NCBI GenBank assembly: GCA_945641355.1
Contig: CALZEQ010000034.1
Coordinates: 1-35,661 of the forward strand
DNA length: 35,661 nucleotides
Reading direction: 5' to 3'
Source: an uncultured Mediterranea sp.
GTDB lineage: Bacteria; Bacteroidota; Bacteroidia; Bacteroidales; Bacteroidaceae
The notes under the pieces are model-generated. The model was not told where the DNA came from. It made no database searches and was given only the letters and a program-made list of their open reading frames with translations. This document shows positions 1 to 8,535 of the stretch, piece after piece. Numbering within the stretch: the first letter of the stretch is position 1; the number at the start of each line of letters is the position of its first letter. The translations under genes were made by a program, and so were the position numbers.

Positions 1-20
1 TCACCATCATCCCTCCCCTT

Positions 21-113
21 CATTACAATTATTACAATTATTACAGCTGTTTTGGGCACACATATACGGACAGAAAGCATTCGGAGCAGCCCCGGAAAAG
101 CAGGAGACAGCAA
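21..113 (+). repeat. Dispersed 9-base-unit repeat, copy A (solo arm)
   Basis: The core at 21-62 is two ATTACAATT units plus a partial third, then CAGCTG, TTTTGGGC and CACAC. It is identical over about 42 bases to the core at 997-1038 (copy B). Similarity continues more weakly for another 50 bases, with a shared CGGAGCAGCCC segment, up to the stop codon of the GNAT gene at 114. There is no facing inverted arm within the window. Further copies of the core are near 32734, 32995, 33122 and 35450. Confidence 0.85.
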
Positions 114-680
114 TCAGTCCTCATCCAAATCATTGAGGTCAAAGTACAACAAGCGAGTAGGATCGTCAATATCTTCATCATTGAGGGGAACAAATCCATT
201 ACGCAGGTAGAAAGGGACTGCCGCCGCATACGCATCAACGGTGATAAACCGGCATCCTGTCTTATTGTCAATCGCAAAGTATCGTTTAATGAAATCGAGC
301 AGGAATGAACCTACCGACATACCCCTCATTTCCAACGACACTCCTAAACGTCCGATTTTTGCTGCCGGATAACTCTTCAGCCGTTTGTGATTGTTGAAAC
401 GACGACTAAATCGGTTGTACTCTGTTTTCGTATCGAAGTCAGATATGGAAATGCGGTCATTAGATAGGCTGAAAAAAGCGGCAACATGTTCATGTCCCGT
501 ATCAGTTTCATCCTCCAAAACATAGGTCACAGCCAGTTTTTCCTTACGATAAAGAGGGCTTTCATTGAGGATGAAATCGTTCAAATCGGAATCACCACAA
601 TCAAAGGCTTTCACGGTTTCGCCTTTCTCCAGCCGTACAATGACAAGAGATGTGCTGTTAATATCAAATAATTGCCGCAT
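114..680 (-). CDS. GNAT-family N-acetyltransferase, probable toxin of a TA pair
   Basis: This is a 188-residue GNAT-fold protein. The acetyl-CoA-binding segment is at residues 110-130 (GRLGVSLEMRGMSVGSFLL). Its RGMSVG matches the usual Q/R-x-x-G-x-G/A loop except that serine replaces the first glycine. FYLRNGF at 157-163 carries the tyrosine that serves as general acid in GNAT toxins. Length and layout resemble TacT/AtaT-type toxins, which acetylate aminoacyl-tRNA, but substrate cannot be read from sequence. The start overlaps the end of the small upstream gene by 17 bases, the tight coupling expected of antitoxin followed by toxin. The gene is bracketed with its partner by repeats A and B. 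A non-toxic metabolic acetyltransferase remains possible. The fold is near certain; the toxin role is inferred from context. Confidence 0.85.
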   Translation of the reverse strand: MRQLFDINSTSLVIVRLEKGETVKAFDCGDSDLNDFILNESPLYRKEKLAVTYVLEDETDTGHEHVAAFFSLSNDRISISDFDTKTEYNRFSRRFNNHKRLKSYPAAKIGRLGVSLEMRGMSVGSFLLDFIKRYFAIDNKTGCRFITVDAYAAAVPFYLRNGFVPLNDEDIDDPTRLLYFDLNDLDED

Positions 681-846
681 GTTTTCTTCTCATCCCACGT
701 TCCAACATGGCCATGCCAGCTTTGTAGTGGACATCGATTCTTGCCCGTTCTTCCGCTGAAATGCGACGTTTCTCCTGCATTCGGGTCTCAAAGCGTCTTG
801 CATCTTCGCCATAAAGGATTGGTGTTTCTTTGATAGGTCTTGCCAT
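664..846 (-). CDS. Small protein upstream of GNAT gene, candidate antitoxin
   Basis: This is a 60-residue highly charged protein beginning MARPIKETPIL. I chose the ATG at 846; an in-frame GTG at 858 would add four residues. The middle (ARRFETRMQEKRRISAEERARI) is rich in Arg and Glu and probably helical, and the C-terminus is basic (MRRKHAAII). It is not an obvious ribbon-helix-helix DUF1778 protein, the usual partner of GNAT toxins. The opening resembles short Bacteroides proteins that I recall being encoded next to acetyltransferases, so an antitoxin role is plausible. The 17-base overlap with the acetyltransferase implies translational coupling. No function can be assigned from motif alone. 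Confidence 0.7.
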   Translation of the reverse strand: MARPIKETPILYGEDARRFETRMQEKRRISAEERARIDVHYKAGMAMLERGMRRKHAAII

Positions 847-875
847 ACTAATGTTCACTTTATTTTATAACGTTA

Positions 876-883
876 CAAAAATA
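876..883 (-). promoter_or_regulatory. Putative -7 box for the GNAT/antitoxin pair
   Basis: On the minus strand this reads TATTTTTG, matching the Bacteroides -7 consensus TAnnTTTG, about 30 bases before the candidate antitoxin start. A TTTG at 902-899 is closer than the usual 19-21 base spacing, so the assignment is tentative. Confidence 0.35.
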
Positions 884-996
884 CTACTTTTATTTCAACA
901 AATAGTATAAACAATGAACTTTTACACATTTCGCCGCTCATTTTTTGTATAATACGGCAGATGCCACAGCAAGCCCCCGTCATCATCATCCCCCTT

Positions 997-1095
997 CATT
1001 ACAATTATTACAATTATTACAGCTGTTTTGGGCACACACATACCGGCGGACAAACATCGGAGCAGCCCGGCAAGAAAGCAGGGGAGGAACAGATT
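997..1095 (+). repeat. Dispersed 9-base-unit repeat, copy B (solo arm)
   Basis: The core at 997-1038 is identical to copy A at 21-62 and has the same orientation. The following 55 bases (CGGAGCAGCCCGG, AAGCAGG) also resemble those after copy A, but do not resemble the flanks of the copies near 32.7-35.5 kb. A and B together form direct repeats of roughly 95 bases around the acetyltransferase pair. Confidence 0.85.
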
Positions 1096-1132
1096 CCATG
1101 CCCCGACGGATGACAATCTCGCGGATTTTATC

Positions 1133-1140
1133 TACATTTG
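1133..1140 (+). promoter_or_regulatory. Putative -7 box upstream of the M1 aminopeptidase
   Basis: TACATTTG fits the TAnnTTTG box and lies 40 bases before the ATG. No convincing TTG -33 element sits 19-21 bases upstream. Confidence 0.35.
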
Positions 1141-1179
1141 TAGGCACGAAAACCGCCAATCAAAAAAAAAGAGAAACGT

Positions 1180-3609
1180 ATGCAAAAATACCGAACAGAC
1201 CTTCTGAAGGCAGGGACAGCCCGACTCCTGCTGATACTGGCCTTGGCAGGGACTGCCCTGCCGCTGCTACGGGCACAGAACGACCACCGATGGGACGAAG
1301 GGGTGTCGCTGGAGCTGGCACAGGAACGCAAGCAAGCCATCCAGGCATTGTCCTACCAGCTCTACTTCCGCATCCCCGAAGCGAGAGACCAGGCGATAGA
1401 GGCATCGGAATGCATCCGATTCACGCTGAAGCAGGCCCGGGAGGTGGTGCTGGACTTCCGCGAATCGGCCGACAAGATACACCGCGTCAAGGCCAACGGC
1501 AGAAGCTGCCACTACCGCATCGTCAACGACCACATCGTGCTGCCCGCCTCGGCCCTGCGACGGGGGAAGAACCGGATAGAGCTGGACTTCACGGCAGGGG
1601 AACAGTCGCTCAACCGACGGGACGGCTACGTCTATACACTCTTTGTACCCGACCGGGCACGCACCGCATTCCCCTGTTTCGACCAGCCGAACCTGAAAGC
1701 GAGCTTCACCCTGCAGCTGATGATTCCCCGCCACTGGAAGGCGGTGTGCAACACGGCGGAGCGGACGAATGGAAAAGAGGATGCAACCACCCGCAAGAGG
1801 CGGAAGGCCGAAGAGGCAGAGGGCTACCGCCTGTGGAGTTTCGAGGCCAGCGAACCGCTGCCTACCTACCTCTTTGCCTTTGCGGCCGGCGAGTTTCAGT
1901 ACACCTACTTCCCGGAGGAGCGGCTGGGAGCCTTCTACCGGGAGACTGACCCGGCCCGCGTGGCACAGCTGCCTGAGATTGCCCGGCAGATAGCCTTCGC
2001 CCTGCACTGGCAGGAGGAGTTCACAGGGGTCAAATACCCCTTCCGCAAGTACGACTTCGTGGTGCTGCCCGGATTCCAGTTTGGCGGGATGGAGCATACC
2101 GGAGCCACCTTCTACAACGACAACACCCTGTTCCTCCCCCCGAAACCTACCCCCGACGAGGAACTGCGACGCACACAGCTCATTGCACACGAAACCAGCC
2201 ACATGTGGTTTGGCGATGCGGTGACAATGGAGTGGTTTGACGACGTGTGGACCAAAGAGGTGTTTGCCAACTACTTTGCGGCGGAGATTACCGCCCCCCT
2301 GTTCCCGCAGCTGAACCACGAACTGAACTGGCTGAAGACGTACACGGCTGCTGCCGTCGCACAAGACCGCACGGAGGGACGCACCCGCATCAGGCAACCG
2401 CTGGACAACCTGCGGAATGCCGGACTGATATACAACAACATCATCTACAACAAGGCACCGGTGATGATGAAACGGATGGTGGAGATGATGGGGAAGGAGG
2501 CCTTCAGACGAGGCATACAGAAGTATGTGCGTACGTATAAATATGGTAACGCCACCTGGGACGACCTGGTGCGCATACTGGACGCCGAGACGCCGGCCGA
2601 CCTGACGGGCTTCAGCCGGGAATGGGTGGACACGGAACGGTGGCCCCGCTACAAGGCATCATCCTATCTGGAGGGGCGGGACGGCAAGCGATATGGCTTC
2701 ACAGAGCTGGACAGCCTGCAGACGGACAGCCTGATGCGCTACTGGCCCACGGAGCAGGAGGGCACCGCCCGACAGGCACTGCTGATGAACCTGCACGAGA
2801 ACTTCTGCGCCGGCCGCATCGGCACAGAAAGGTGGCTGCGCTTCCTGCTCGCCTCGCTGGAGAGGGAGACGGATCTGCTGACAGCCGCCACGCTGACGGG
2901 CTACCTGCACGAACCGATGCAGCTGAGACTGCAGGCACAGCTGGAGGGAGACGAGGCGGTGAACGAACGGCTGACGAGCATGGCCCGACAGCATCCTCTA
3001 CCCTCGGTACGCACGCTGCTGCTCCGGCTGCTGATGCGCCAAGGCTATTCGCCGGCACTGACCGAGCGGATGTACGCACTCTGGAAGAAAGGCGCGGACG
3101 AGCGGCTGTCAGCCAACGACTTCACGACCATGGCCTACGAACTGGCCGTGCGGATGCCGGAGCGGGCTGCTGACATACTGAAGGTACAACGCAGCCGCAT
3201 CACCAACCCCGACCGCCTGCAGCAGTTCGACTTCATCGCCCGGGCAGCCGTTGCCTCGGAGGCAGCACGCGACACACTGTTTGCCTCGCTGGCCGCAGCC
3301 GAAGCCCGACGCATCGAGCCCTGGACGCTGTCGGCACTCTACTACCTGAACCATCCGCTACGCGACCGCCAGTCGGTAAAGTACATCCTGCCGGCACTGG
3401 AGTGGCTGCCCGACATCCAGCGCACGGGCGACATCTTCTTCCCGGCCAACTGGTGCAGCAACCTGCTGGCAGGGCACCGCTCAGCCGAAGCACTGGAGGC
3501 GGTAGAGCGATACCTGAAGGAACACCCGGAACTGCATCCGCTGCTGCGAAAGAAGATACTGACGGCCGCATACTACCTGCAACGGGCACAACGGCCGACG
3601 GAGGAGTGA
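1180..3609 (+). CDS. Exported M1-family zinc aminopeptidase
   Basis: This 809-residue protein starts with a signal peptide (hydrophobic residues about 15-30, then ALPLLRAQ). The zinc site is HETSH at 337-341 with the third ligand Glu360 in TKEVFANY, the M1 HExxH-x18-E pattern. The substrate-binding exopeptidase motif appears as GGMEH at 302-306 rather than the usual GAMEN. The last 350 residues are helical and Leu/Arg-rich, as in the HEAT-like C-terminal domain of the family. It should remove N-terminal amino acids from peptides in the periplasm. The thioredoxin-like gene follows 41 bases later on the same strand with no terminator, so the two are probably co-transcribed. Coding G+C is high here and drops sharply in the upstream repeat region. 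Confidence 0.93.
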   Translation: MQKYRTDLLKAGTARLLLILALAGTALPLLRAQNDHRWDEGVSLELAQERKQAIQALSYQLYFRIPEARDQAIEASECIRFTLKQAREVVLDFRESADKIHRVKANGRSCHYRIVNDHIVLPASALRRGKNRIELDFTAGEQSLNRRDGYVYTLFVPDRARTAFPCFDQPNLKASFTLQLMIPRHWKAVCNTAERTNGKEDATTRKRRKAEEAEGYRLWSFEASEPLPTYLFAFAAGEFQYTYFPEERLGAFYRETDPARVAQLPEIARQIAFALHWQEEFTGVKYPFRKYDFVVLPGFQFGGMEHTGATFYNDNTLFLPPKPTPDEELRRTQLIAHETSHMWFGDAVTMEWFDDVWTKEVFANYFAAEITAPLFPQLNHELNWLKTYTAAAVAQDRTEGRTRIRQPLDNLRNAGLIYNNIIYNKAPVMMKRMVEMMGKEAFRRGIQKYVRTYKYGNATWDDLVRILDAETPADLTGFSREWVDTERWPRYKASSYLEGRDGKRYGFTELDSLQTDSLMRYWPTEQEGTARQALLMNLHENFCAGRIGTERWLRFLLASLERETDLLTAATLTGYLHEPMQLRLQAQLEGDEAVNERLTSMARQHPLPSVRTLLLRLLMRQGYSPALTERMYALWKKGADERLSANDFTTMAYELAVRMPERAADILKVQRSRITNPDRLQQFDFIARAAVASEAARDTLFASLAAAEARRIEPWTLSALYYLNHPLRDRQSVKYILPALEWLPDIQRTGDIFFPANWCSNLLAGHRSAEALEAVERYLKEHPELHPLLRKKILTAAYYLQRAQRPTEE

Positions 3610-3650
3610 CACATATATAAACAAACCAACCCCATAGAAAAAAACAGAGT

Positions 3651-4163
3651 ATGAAAAGATGGACCATCGCACTGCTGGCCGCCTGTATGCTAACAGCGGC
3701 ACGTGCACAAGAGACGTTGAAGAAAGTGTACAACGAAGAGCTCAATCCCGTAGAACAGATTGATGCAGGACTGAAAAGAGCAAAGGCGGAAGGCAAATAC
3801 GTCGTCTGCCAGGTGGGAGGAAACTGGTGTCCCTGGTGCCTGCGCTTTGCAGACTTCATACAGAAGGACAGCCTGGTAAAAGAGGTGATAGAGAAGCAGT
3901 TCGTGTACCTCCACGTAGACTACAACCCGCGCAAATCGGCAGGCGCCGAAAAAGCCCGGCAGACAGCTGCCATGATGAAACGGCTGAACAACCCCGCCCG
4001 CTTCGGATTCCCCGTACTGGTGGTGCTGAACGAAAACGGAGAGGTGATTCATACCCAGGACTCGGGCTACCTGGAGGAGGGAAAGGGATATGACCCCAAA
4101 AAGGTACTGCGCTTCTTCCAGAACTGGACACCGGAGGCGGTAAAGGGGGCCATGCTGAAATAG
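3651..4163 (+). CDS. Periplasmic thioredoxin-like protein (CPWC)
   Basis: This 170-residue protein has a signal peptide (MKRWTIALLAACMLTAARAQ, residues 1-20) and a thioredoxin fold with redox motif CPWC at 60-63 in the context GGNWCPWCLRF. GFPVLVVLNENGEV (about 123-136) supplies the cis-proline strand after the active site. It belongs with the thioredoxin_7/DUF255-type small exported thioredoxins, likely reducing or isomerising disulfides in the periplasm; the partner is unknown. It follows the aminopeptidase by 41 bases and ends before a strong hairpin terminator. Confidence 0.88.
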   Translation: MKRWTIALLAACMLTAARAQETLKKVYNEELNPVEQIDAGLKRAKAEGKYVVCQVGGNWCPWCLRFADFIQKDSLVKEVIEKQFVYLHVDYNPRKSAGAEKARQTAAMMKRLNNPARFGFPVLVVLNENGEVIHTQDSGYLEEGKGYDPKKVLRFFQNWTPEAVKGAMLK

Positions 4164-4186
4164 GGCCGGCCTGCAGAAAAAAGAGA

Positions 4187-4253
4187 ACGAGGGAACAAGC
4201 GGACGGGAAGACTCATAAAAGAGAAATCTCCACGCGCCGGCTTGTTCCCTCGT
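4187..4253. terminator. Bidirectional terminator between convergent genes
   Basis: ACGAGGGAACAAGC at 4187-4200 pairs perfectly over 14 bases with 4240-4253, and a T-rich run (CTTGTTTTTG) follows. An A-rich run precedes the left arm, so it can also work on the minus strand. It separates the thioredoxin gene from the convergent peptide transporter. Confidence 0.8.
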
Positions 4254-4280
4254 CTTGTTTTTGTCAACCGGGGGACAACG

Positions 4281-5843
4281 TTACTTGGTGACGCGCTCCA
4301 GCCACTTCACCATGCCCAGCATCACGCTCATAGAGATGATGCAGACAACGAAGAACACCGACCAGCACTGCCAGATGGGCCATGCGTTGTACATCAACGG
4401 ACCTACCCACAGCAGCAGGTTACCTACGGCTGTAGCACCCAGCCAGAGACCCTGACAGAGACCCTGCATGTGCTTGGGGGCTACCTTGGAGACAAACGAC
4501 AAGCCCAGCGGAGAGATGAACAGCTCGGCCACTGTGAGGAAGAAGTAAACGACTATCAGCACCCACGGACCGGCCTTCAGACCCTCCTTGGCAGAGTCGG
4601 CCATCTCCTTGAAGACTTCACCCGAAGGATAGCCGCTCATCAATGAATAGGCTACCAGGAAGAGGAAAGCGATGCTGGCAATACCCATACCGATGGCAAT
4701 CTTCTTGGGGGTGGAGATGACAACCCCACGGCCGGCCAGCAGACCGAATATCCACATGATGACCGGCGTAAGCACAATGACAAAGAAGGGGTTGACTGCC
4801 TGCCAGATTTCAGGAGCAATGCTATCGGTCACCACAAAGTCGCGTGCAAAGAAGGAGAGCGACTGCCCGTTCTGATGGAACGAGAACCAGAAGAAGATGA
4901 CGATGCCCAACACGGCAAACAGGGCATAGAGGCGCTGCTTGATTTCAGTAGCCATAGCAGCCTTCTCGGCCTCGGTATAGCCTACACTCTCCTGCTTCTC
5001 CTTCTTGCCCGGAGTGGGGAATATGCGCTTGGTGCAGATGAAGATGACCAGAGAGATGAACATAGCAGCCACAGAAGCGATGAAGGAGTAGTGGATGCCG
5101 GTATTGAATACATCCAGGTATTGCGTGCAGAATGCCTGGAGGTCGGCCGAAGCATCACCGCCCACCTTCAGCACCAACTCATTCAGGTTGTTCAGGTTGT
5201 TGCCCATCTGCTCGGCACCCTGATTGAGGTACTGGTGACACAGGGCAGGCAGGTCGGAGTTGTAGGTGAAGCCATGCACCTTCAGCCACCACGAACGGAG
5301 CAGCGGTGCAATGAAGGGAGCCACCAGACCACCCACATTGATGAAGACATAGAAAATCTGGAAGCCCGAGTCGCGACGGCTCTTGGCCAGCTTCAGGGCC
5401 TCGGGACCCTTCTTGGCGGCCTCTTGCTCGAAGTTGTCGTACATCTGGCCGACAATGGCCTGCAGATTGCCCTTGAACAGACCGTTGCCGAACGCAATCA
5501 GGAAAAGAGCGAAGCAGGTGAAGGGCAACAGCCACGAGATGTTGTCAGCAGTAGAGAGGATGGGGATGGAGAGCAGCACATAGCCCGATGCCATGATCAC
5601 CAGACCGGACATGATAGTGCCCTTATAGTTCTGGGTACGGTCGGCAATGATACCGCCCACCAAGGCAAGGATGTAGATGCCTGCATAGAAAATGGAATAG
5701 ATGAAACCGCTGGTGACATCGCTCAAACCGAATTTGGAACAGAGGAACAGCACAAGCACGGCATTCATGATGTAGTAACCGAAGCGCTCGCCCATATTGC
5801 TTAACGCAGCCGCCAACAGTCCTTTAGGATGATTTTTAAACAT
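4281..5843 (-). CDS. POT/PTR2-family peptide MFS transporter
   Basis: This 520-residue polytopic membrane protein has POT hallmarks: NMGERFGYY near residue 17-25, GGIIADRTQNYKGT in the loop after the second helix, and a late FISPLGLSFVSKVAPKHMQG segment typical of the family. The first glutamate of the proton-coupling ExxERFxYY motif is asparagine here, so coupling may differ from that of the second POT gene at 21999, which keeps it. The protein is longer than the second one because of a large insert between central helices (roughly residues 190-240). It likely imports di- and tripeptides across the inner membrane. It is a single-gene unit facing the thioredoxin gene. Confidence 0.88.
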   Translation of the reverse strand: MFKNHPKGLLAAALSNMGERFGYYIMNAVLVLFLCSKFGLSDVTSGFIYSIFYAGIYILALVGGIIADRTQNYKGTIMSGLVIMASGYVLLSIPILSTADNISWLLPFTCFALFLIAFGNGLFKGNLQAIVGQMYDNFEQEAAKKGPEALKLAKSRRDSGFQIFYVFINVGGLVAPFIAPLLRSWWLKVHGFTYNSDLPALCHQYLNQGAEQMGNNLNNLNELVLKVGGDASADLQAFCTQYLDVFNTGIHYSFIASVAAMFISLVIFICTKRIFPTPGKKEKQESVGYTEAEKAAMATEIKQRLYALFAVLGIVIFFWFSFHQNGQSLSFFARDFVVTDSIAPEIWQAVNPFFVIVLTPVIMWIFGLLAGRGVVISTPKKIAIGMGIASIAFLFLVAYSLMSGYPSGEVFKEMADSAKEGLKAGPWVLIVVYFFLTVAELFISPLGLSFVSKVAPKHMQGLCQGLWLGATAVGNLLLWVGPLMYNAWPIWQCWSVFFVVCIISMSVMLGMVKWLERVTK

Positions 5844-5895
5844 AAATTAAAGTTTTAGAAATTAGTAATTAGATTGATTTCGTTCATATTTTCCG

Positions 5896-5903
5896 CAAAA
5901 CTA
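5896..5903 (-). promoter_or_regulatory. Putative -7 box for the POT transporter
   Basis: The minus strand reads TAGTTTTG, a TAnnTTTG match about 50 bases upstream of the start. No good -33 element was seen. Confidence 0.35.
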
Positions 5904-6008
5904 CAAAATTCATTGGAATAAGCGAAGAAAAAACAGAATAACTCCGCAAAGATTGTCGCAGTCAAAGAAAAGGGAAAGAAAAACGTTATTTAAAAACATT
6001 CTAAACTA

Positions 6009-6040
6009 TTTGCGTATCTGTGACCAAGACGTTATCTTTG
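6009..6040 (+). promoter_or_regulatory. feoAB promoter (-33 TTTG, -7 TATCTTTG)
   Basis: TTTG at 6009-6012 and TATCTTTG at 6033-6040 are separated by 20 bases, a very good match to the Bacteroides housekeeping promoter. Transcription should begin near 6047, about 25 bases before the feoAB ATG. No clear Fur box palindrome was recognised. Confidence 0.7.
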
Positions 6041-6072
6041 CGGTCGGAAAAGAATGAAAAAATTGGCGAAAT

Positions 6073-8535
6073 ATGCGTTTGTCTGAATTGAAAACCGGTG
6101 AGAAGGGTGTCGTGGTAAAAGTGCTGGGACATGGAGGCTTCCGCAAGCGGATTGTGGAGATGGGCTTCATCAAAGGAAAAGTGGTGGAAGTGCTGTTGAA
6201 CGCTCCGCTGAAAGACCCTATCAAGTATAAGGTAATGGGATATGAAATCTCATTGCGAAGGCAGGAGGCCGAAATGATAGAAATCATCAGCGAACAAGAG
6301 GCGAAGGAGCAGTCGATGCTGCCCGACTTCCACGAGACCATTCAGGAAAACGTGCCTCTGAACGAGGAGCAGCTGAAACGGCTGGCGCTGGGCAAACGAC
6401 GCACCATCAACGTAGCGCTGGTGGGAAACCCCAATTGCGGAAAGACGTCGCTGTTCAACATCGCATCAGGAGCCCACGAGCATGTGGGCAACTACAGCGG
6501 CGTGACGGTAGATGCCAAAGAGGGGTATTTCGACTTTCAGGGTTACCACTTCCGCATCATCGACCTGCCCGGCACCTACTCGCTGTCGGCCTACTCGCCG
6601 GAAGAAATCTACGTGCGCCGGCACATCATCGACGAGACGCCGGACATCGTCATCAATGTGGTGGACTCGTCCAACCTGGAACGGAATCTCTATCTGACCA
6701 CGCAGCTGATTGACATGGACATACGCATGGTCATAGCCCTCAACATGTACGACGAGCTGGAGGCCAGCGGCAACGAGCTGGACCACAAGAAGCTGGGAAG
6801 CCTGTTCGGCGTACCCATGGTGCCTACCGTCAGCCGGACAGGAAAGGGAATCGACCAGCTGTTTCACGTCATCATCGCCATCTACGAAGGCATGGACTTC
6901 CTGAACAAACAGGGGAAATGGCGCACGGAGGTACTGGACGACTTCAGAAACTGGCACCGCGAATATGTGTCGGACCACGACTTCGGCACGCAGCAGGAGG
7001 ACGAATCACCCCGGGGATTCTGCCGTCACATACACATCAACCACGGCCCCGAACTGGAACGGAGCATCGAAGAGGTGAAACACATCATCGGACAGAACGA
7101 CGGAATCAGGCACAAGTACTCGACACGCTTCCTCTCCATCAAGCTGCTGGAGAACGACAAGGAGCTGGAGAAGTTCATCCGTACCCTGCCCAACGGCAAC
7201 AAGATACTGGAGGTGCGCGACCACGAAGAACAACGCCTGCTGAATGTGCTGAACGAAGAGAGCGAACAGGCCATCACCGATGCCAAATACGGATTCATAT
7301 CGGGTGCGCTGAAGGAGACGTTCGTGGACAATCACCAGGACACGGAGTACACCACCCGGGTGATTGACTCCATCGTGACCCACCGCATCTGGGGCTACCC
7401 CATCTTCTTCCTGTTCATGTACCTGATGTTTCAAGGGACATTCGTGCTGGGCGACTATCCCATGCAGGCCATCGAATGGCTGGTGGAGACAATCGGCAAC
7501 CTGATACGCCAGCACATGGCGGAGGGCCCGCTGAAGGACATGCTGGTAGACGGCATCATAGGAGGCGTAGGCGGCGTGATTGTCTTCCTGCCCAACATAC
7601 TGATACTCTACTTCTGCATCTCACTGATGGAGGACTCCGGCTACATGGCCCGGGCCGCCTTCATCATGGACAAGATTATGCACCAGATGGGGCTGCACGG
7701 CAAGTCGTTCATCCCCCTCATCATGGGATTCGGCTGCAATGTGCCCGCCGTCATGGCTTCGCGCACCATCGAGAACCGCAAGAGCCGCCTCATCACGATG
7801 CTGATCACCCCGCTGATGTCGTGCAGCGCACGGCTGCCCATCTACCTCATCATGGTAGGTGCCTTCTTCCCCCGGAACGCCAGCCTGATACTGCTCTGCA
7901 TCTACGCCATCGGCATCGTGCTGGCGGTAGGCATGGCGCGTCTGTTCAGCCGCTTCATCGTGAAGGGAGACGACACCCCCTTCGTCATGGAACTGCCACC
8001 CTACCGGATGCCCTCCTCCAAATCCATCCTACGTCACACCTGGGAGAAGGGAGCACAATACCTGCGCAAGATGGGAGGCATCATCATGATTGCCTCAATG
8101 GTAATCTGGGCACTGGGCTACTATCCGAACCACGATGCCTACAACAGCGTGGCCGAGCAGCAGGAGCATTCGTACATCGGCCAGGTGGGACACACCATCG
8201 AACCTCTGATCGAGCCTTTGGGATTTGACTGGAAACTGGGCATCGGACTGCTCTCGGGCGTAGGAGCCAAAGAACTGGTAGTTAGTACACTGGGGGTACT
8301 TTATACCAACGAGGAAGACACCTCTACCCTATCCGAACGCATCCCCATCACGCCGCTGGCCGCACTCTGCTACATGGTGTTTGTGCTCATCTACTTCCCC
8401 TGCATCGCCACACTGGCCGCCATCAGGCAGGAGTCCGGCAGCTGGAAATGGGGCCTGTTTGCCGCCGTCTACACCACGCTGCTGGCATGGATAGTGACAT
8501 TTGCCCTCTACCAGATAGGAGGCTGGCTGGTATGA
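6073..8535 (+). CDS. feoB: FeoA-FeoB fusion, ferrous iron transporter
   Basis: This 820-residue protein begins with a complete SH3-like FeoA domain (residues 1-75, LSELKTGEKGVVVKVLGHGG), then the FeoB G domain: G1 GNPNCGKT at 118-125, G3 DLPG at 164-167 and G4 NMYD at 224-227. A helical linker leads to the membrane part with the Gate/core segments (IIGGVGGVIVFLPNILILY, MGFGCNVPAVMASRTIENRKSRLIT, MSCSARLPIYLIM). It imports Fe2+ across the inner membrane, gated by GTP. A FeoA-FeoB fusion is the normal Bacteroides arrangement. The ATG is 26 bases after the predicted transcription start. The stop overlaps the start of the Cys-rich partner (ATGA). Confidence 0.97.
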   Translation: MRLSELKTGEKGVVVKVLGHGGFRKRIVEMGFIKGKVVEVLLNAPLKDPIKYKVMGYEISLRRQEAEMIEIISEQEAKEQSMLPDFHETIQENVPLNEEQLKRLALGKRRTINVALVGNPNCGKTSLFNIASGAHEHVGNYSGVTVDAKEGYFDFQGYHFRIIDLPGTYSLSAYSPEEIYVRRHIIDETPDIVINVVDSSNLERNLYLTTQLIDMDIRMVIALNMYDELEASGNELDHKKLGSLFGVPMVPTVSRTGKGIDQLFHVIIAIYEGMDFLNKQGKWRTEVLDDFRNWHREYVSDHDFGTQQEDESPRGFCRHIHINHGPELERSIEEVKHIIGQNDGIRHKYSTRFLSIKLLENDKELEKFIRTLPNGNKILEVRDHEEQRLLNVLNEESEQAITDAKYGFISGALKETFVDNHQDTEYTTRVIDSIVTHRIWGYPIFFLFMYLMFQGTFVLGDYPMQAIEWLVETIGNLIRQHMAEGPLKDMLVDGIIGGVGGVIVFLPNILILYFCISLMEDSGYMARAAFIMDKIMHQMGLHGKSFIPLIMGFGCNVPAVMASRTIENRKSRLITMLITPLMSCSARLPIYLIMVGAFFPRNASLILLCIYAIGIVLAVGMARLFSRFIVKGDDTPFVMELPPYRMPSSKSILRHTWEKGAQYLRKMGGIIMIASMVIWALGYYPNHDAYNSVAEQQEHSYIGQVGHTIEPLIEPLGFDWKLGIGLLSGVGAKELVVSTLGVLYTNEEDTSTLSERIPITPLAALCYMVFVLIYFPCIATLAAIRQESGSWKWGLFAAVYTTLLAWIVTFALYQIGGWLV

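Noticed and set aside
945..1949. 334-codon plus-strand frame running into the aminopeptidase
   Set aside because: It starts in repeat B and overlaps the aminopeptidase out of frame. It is Pro/Arg-rich with no domain.
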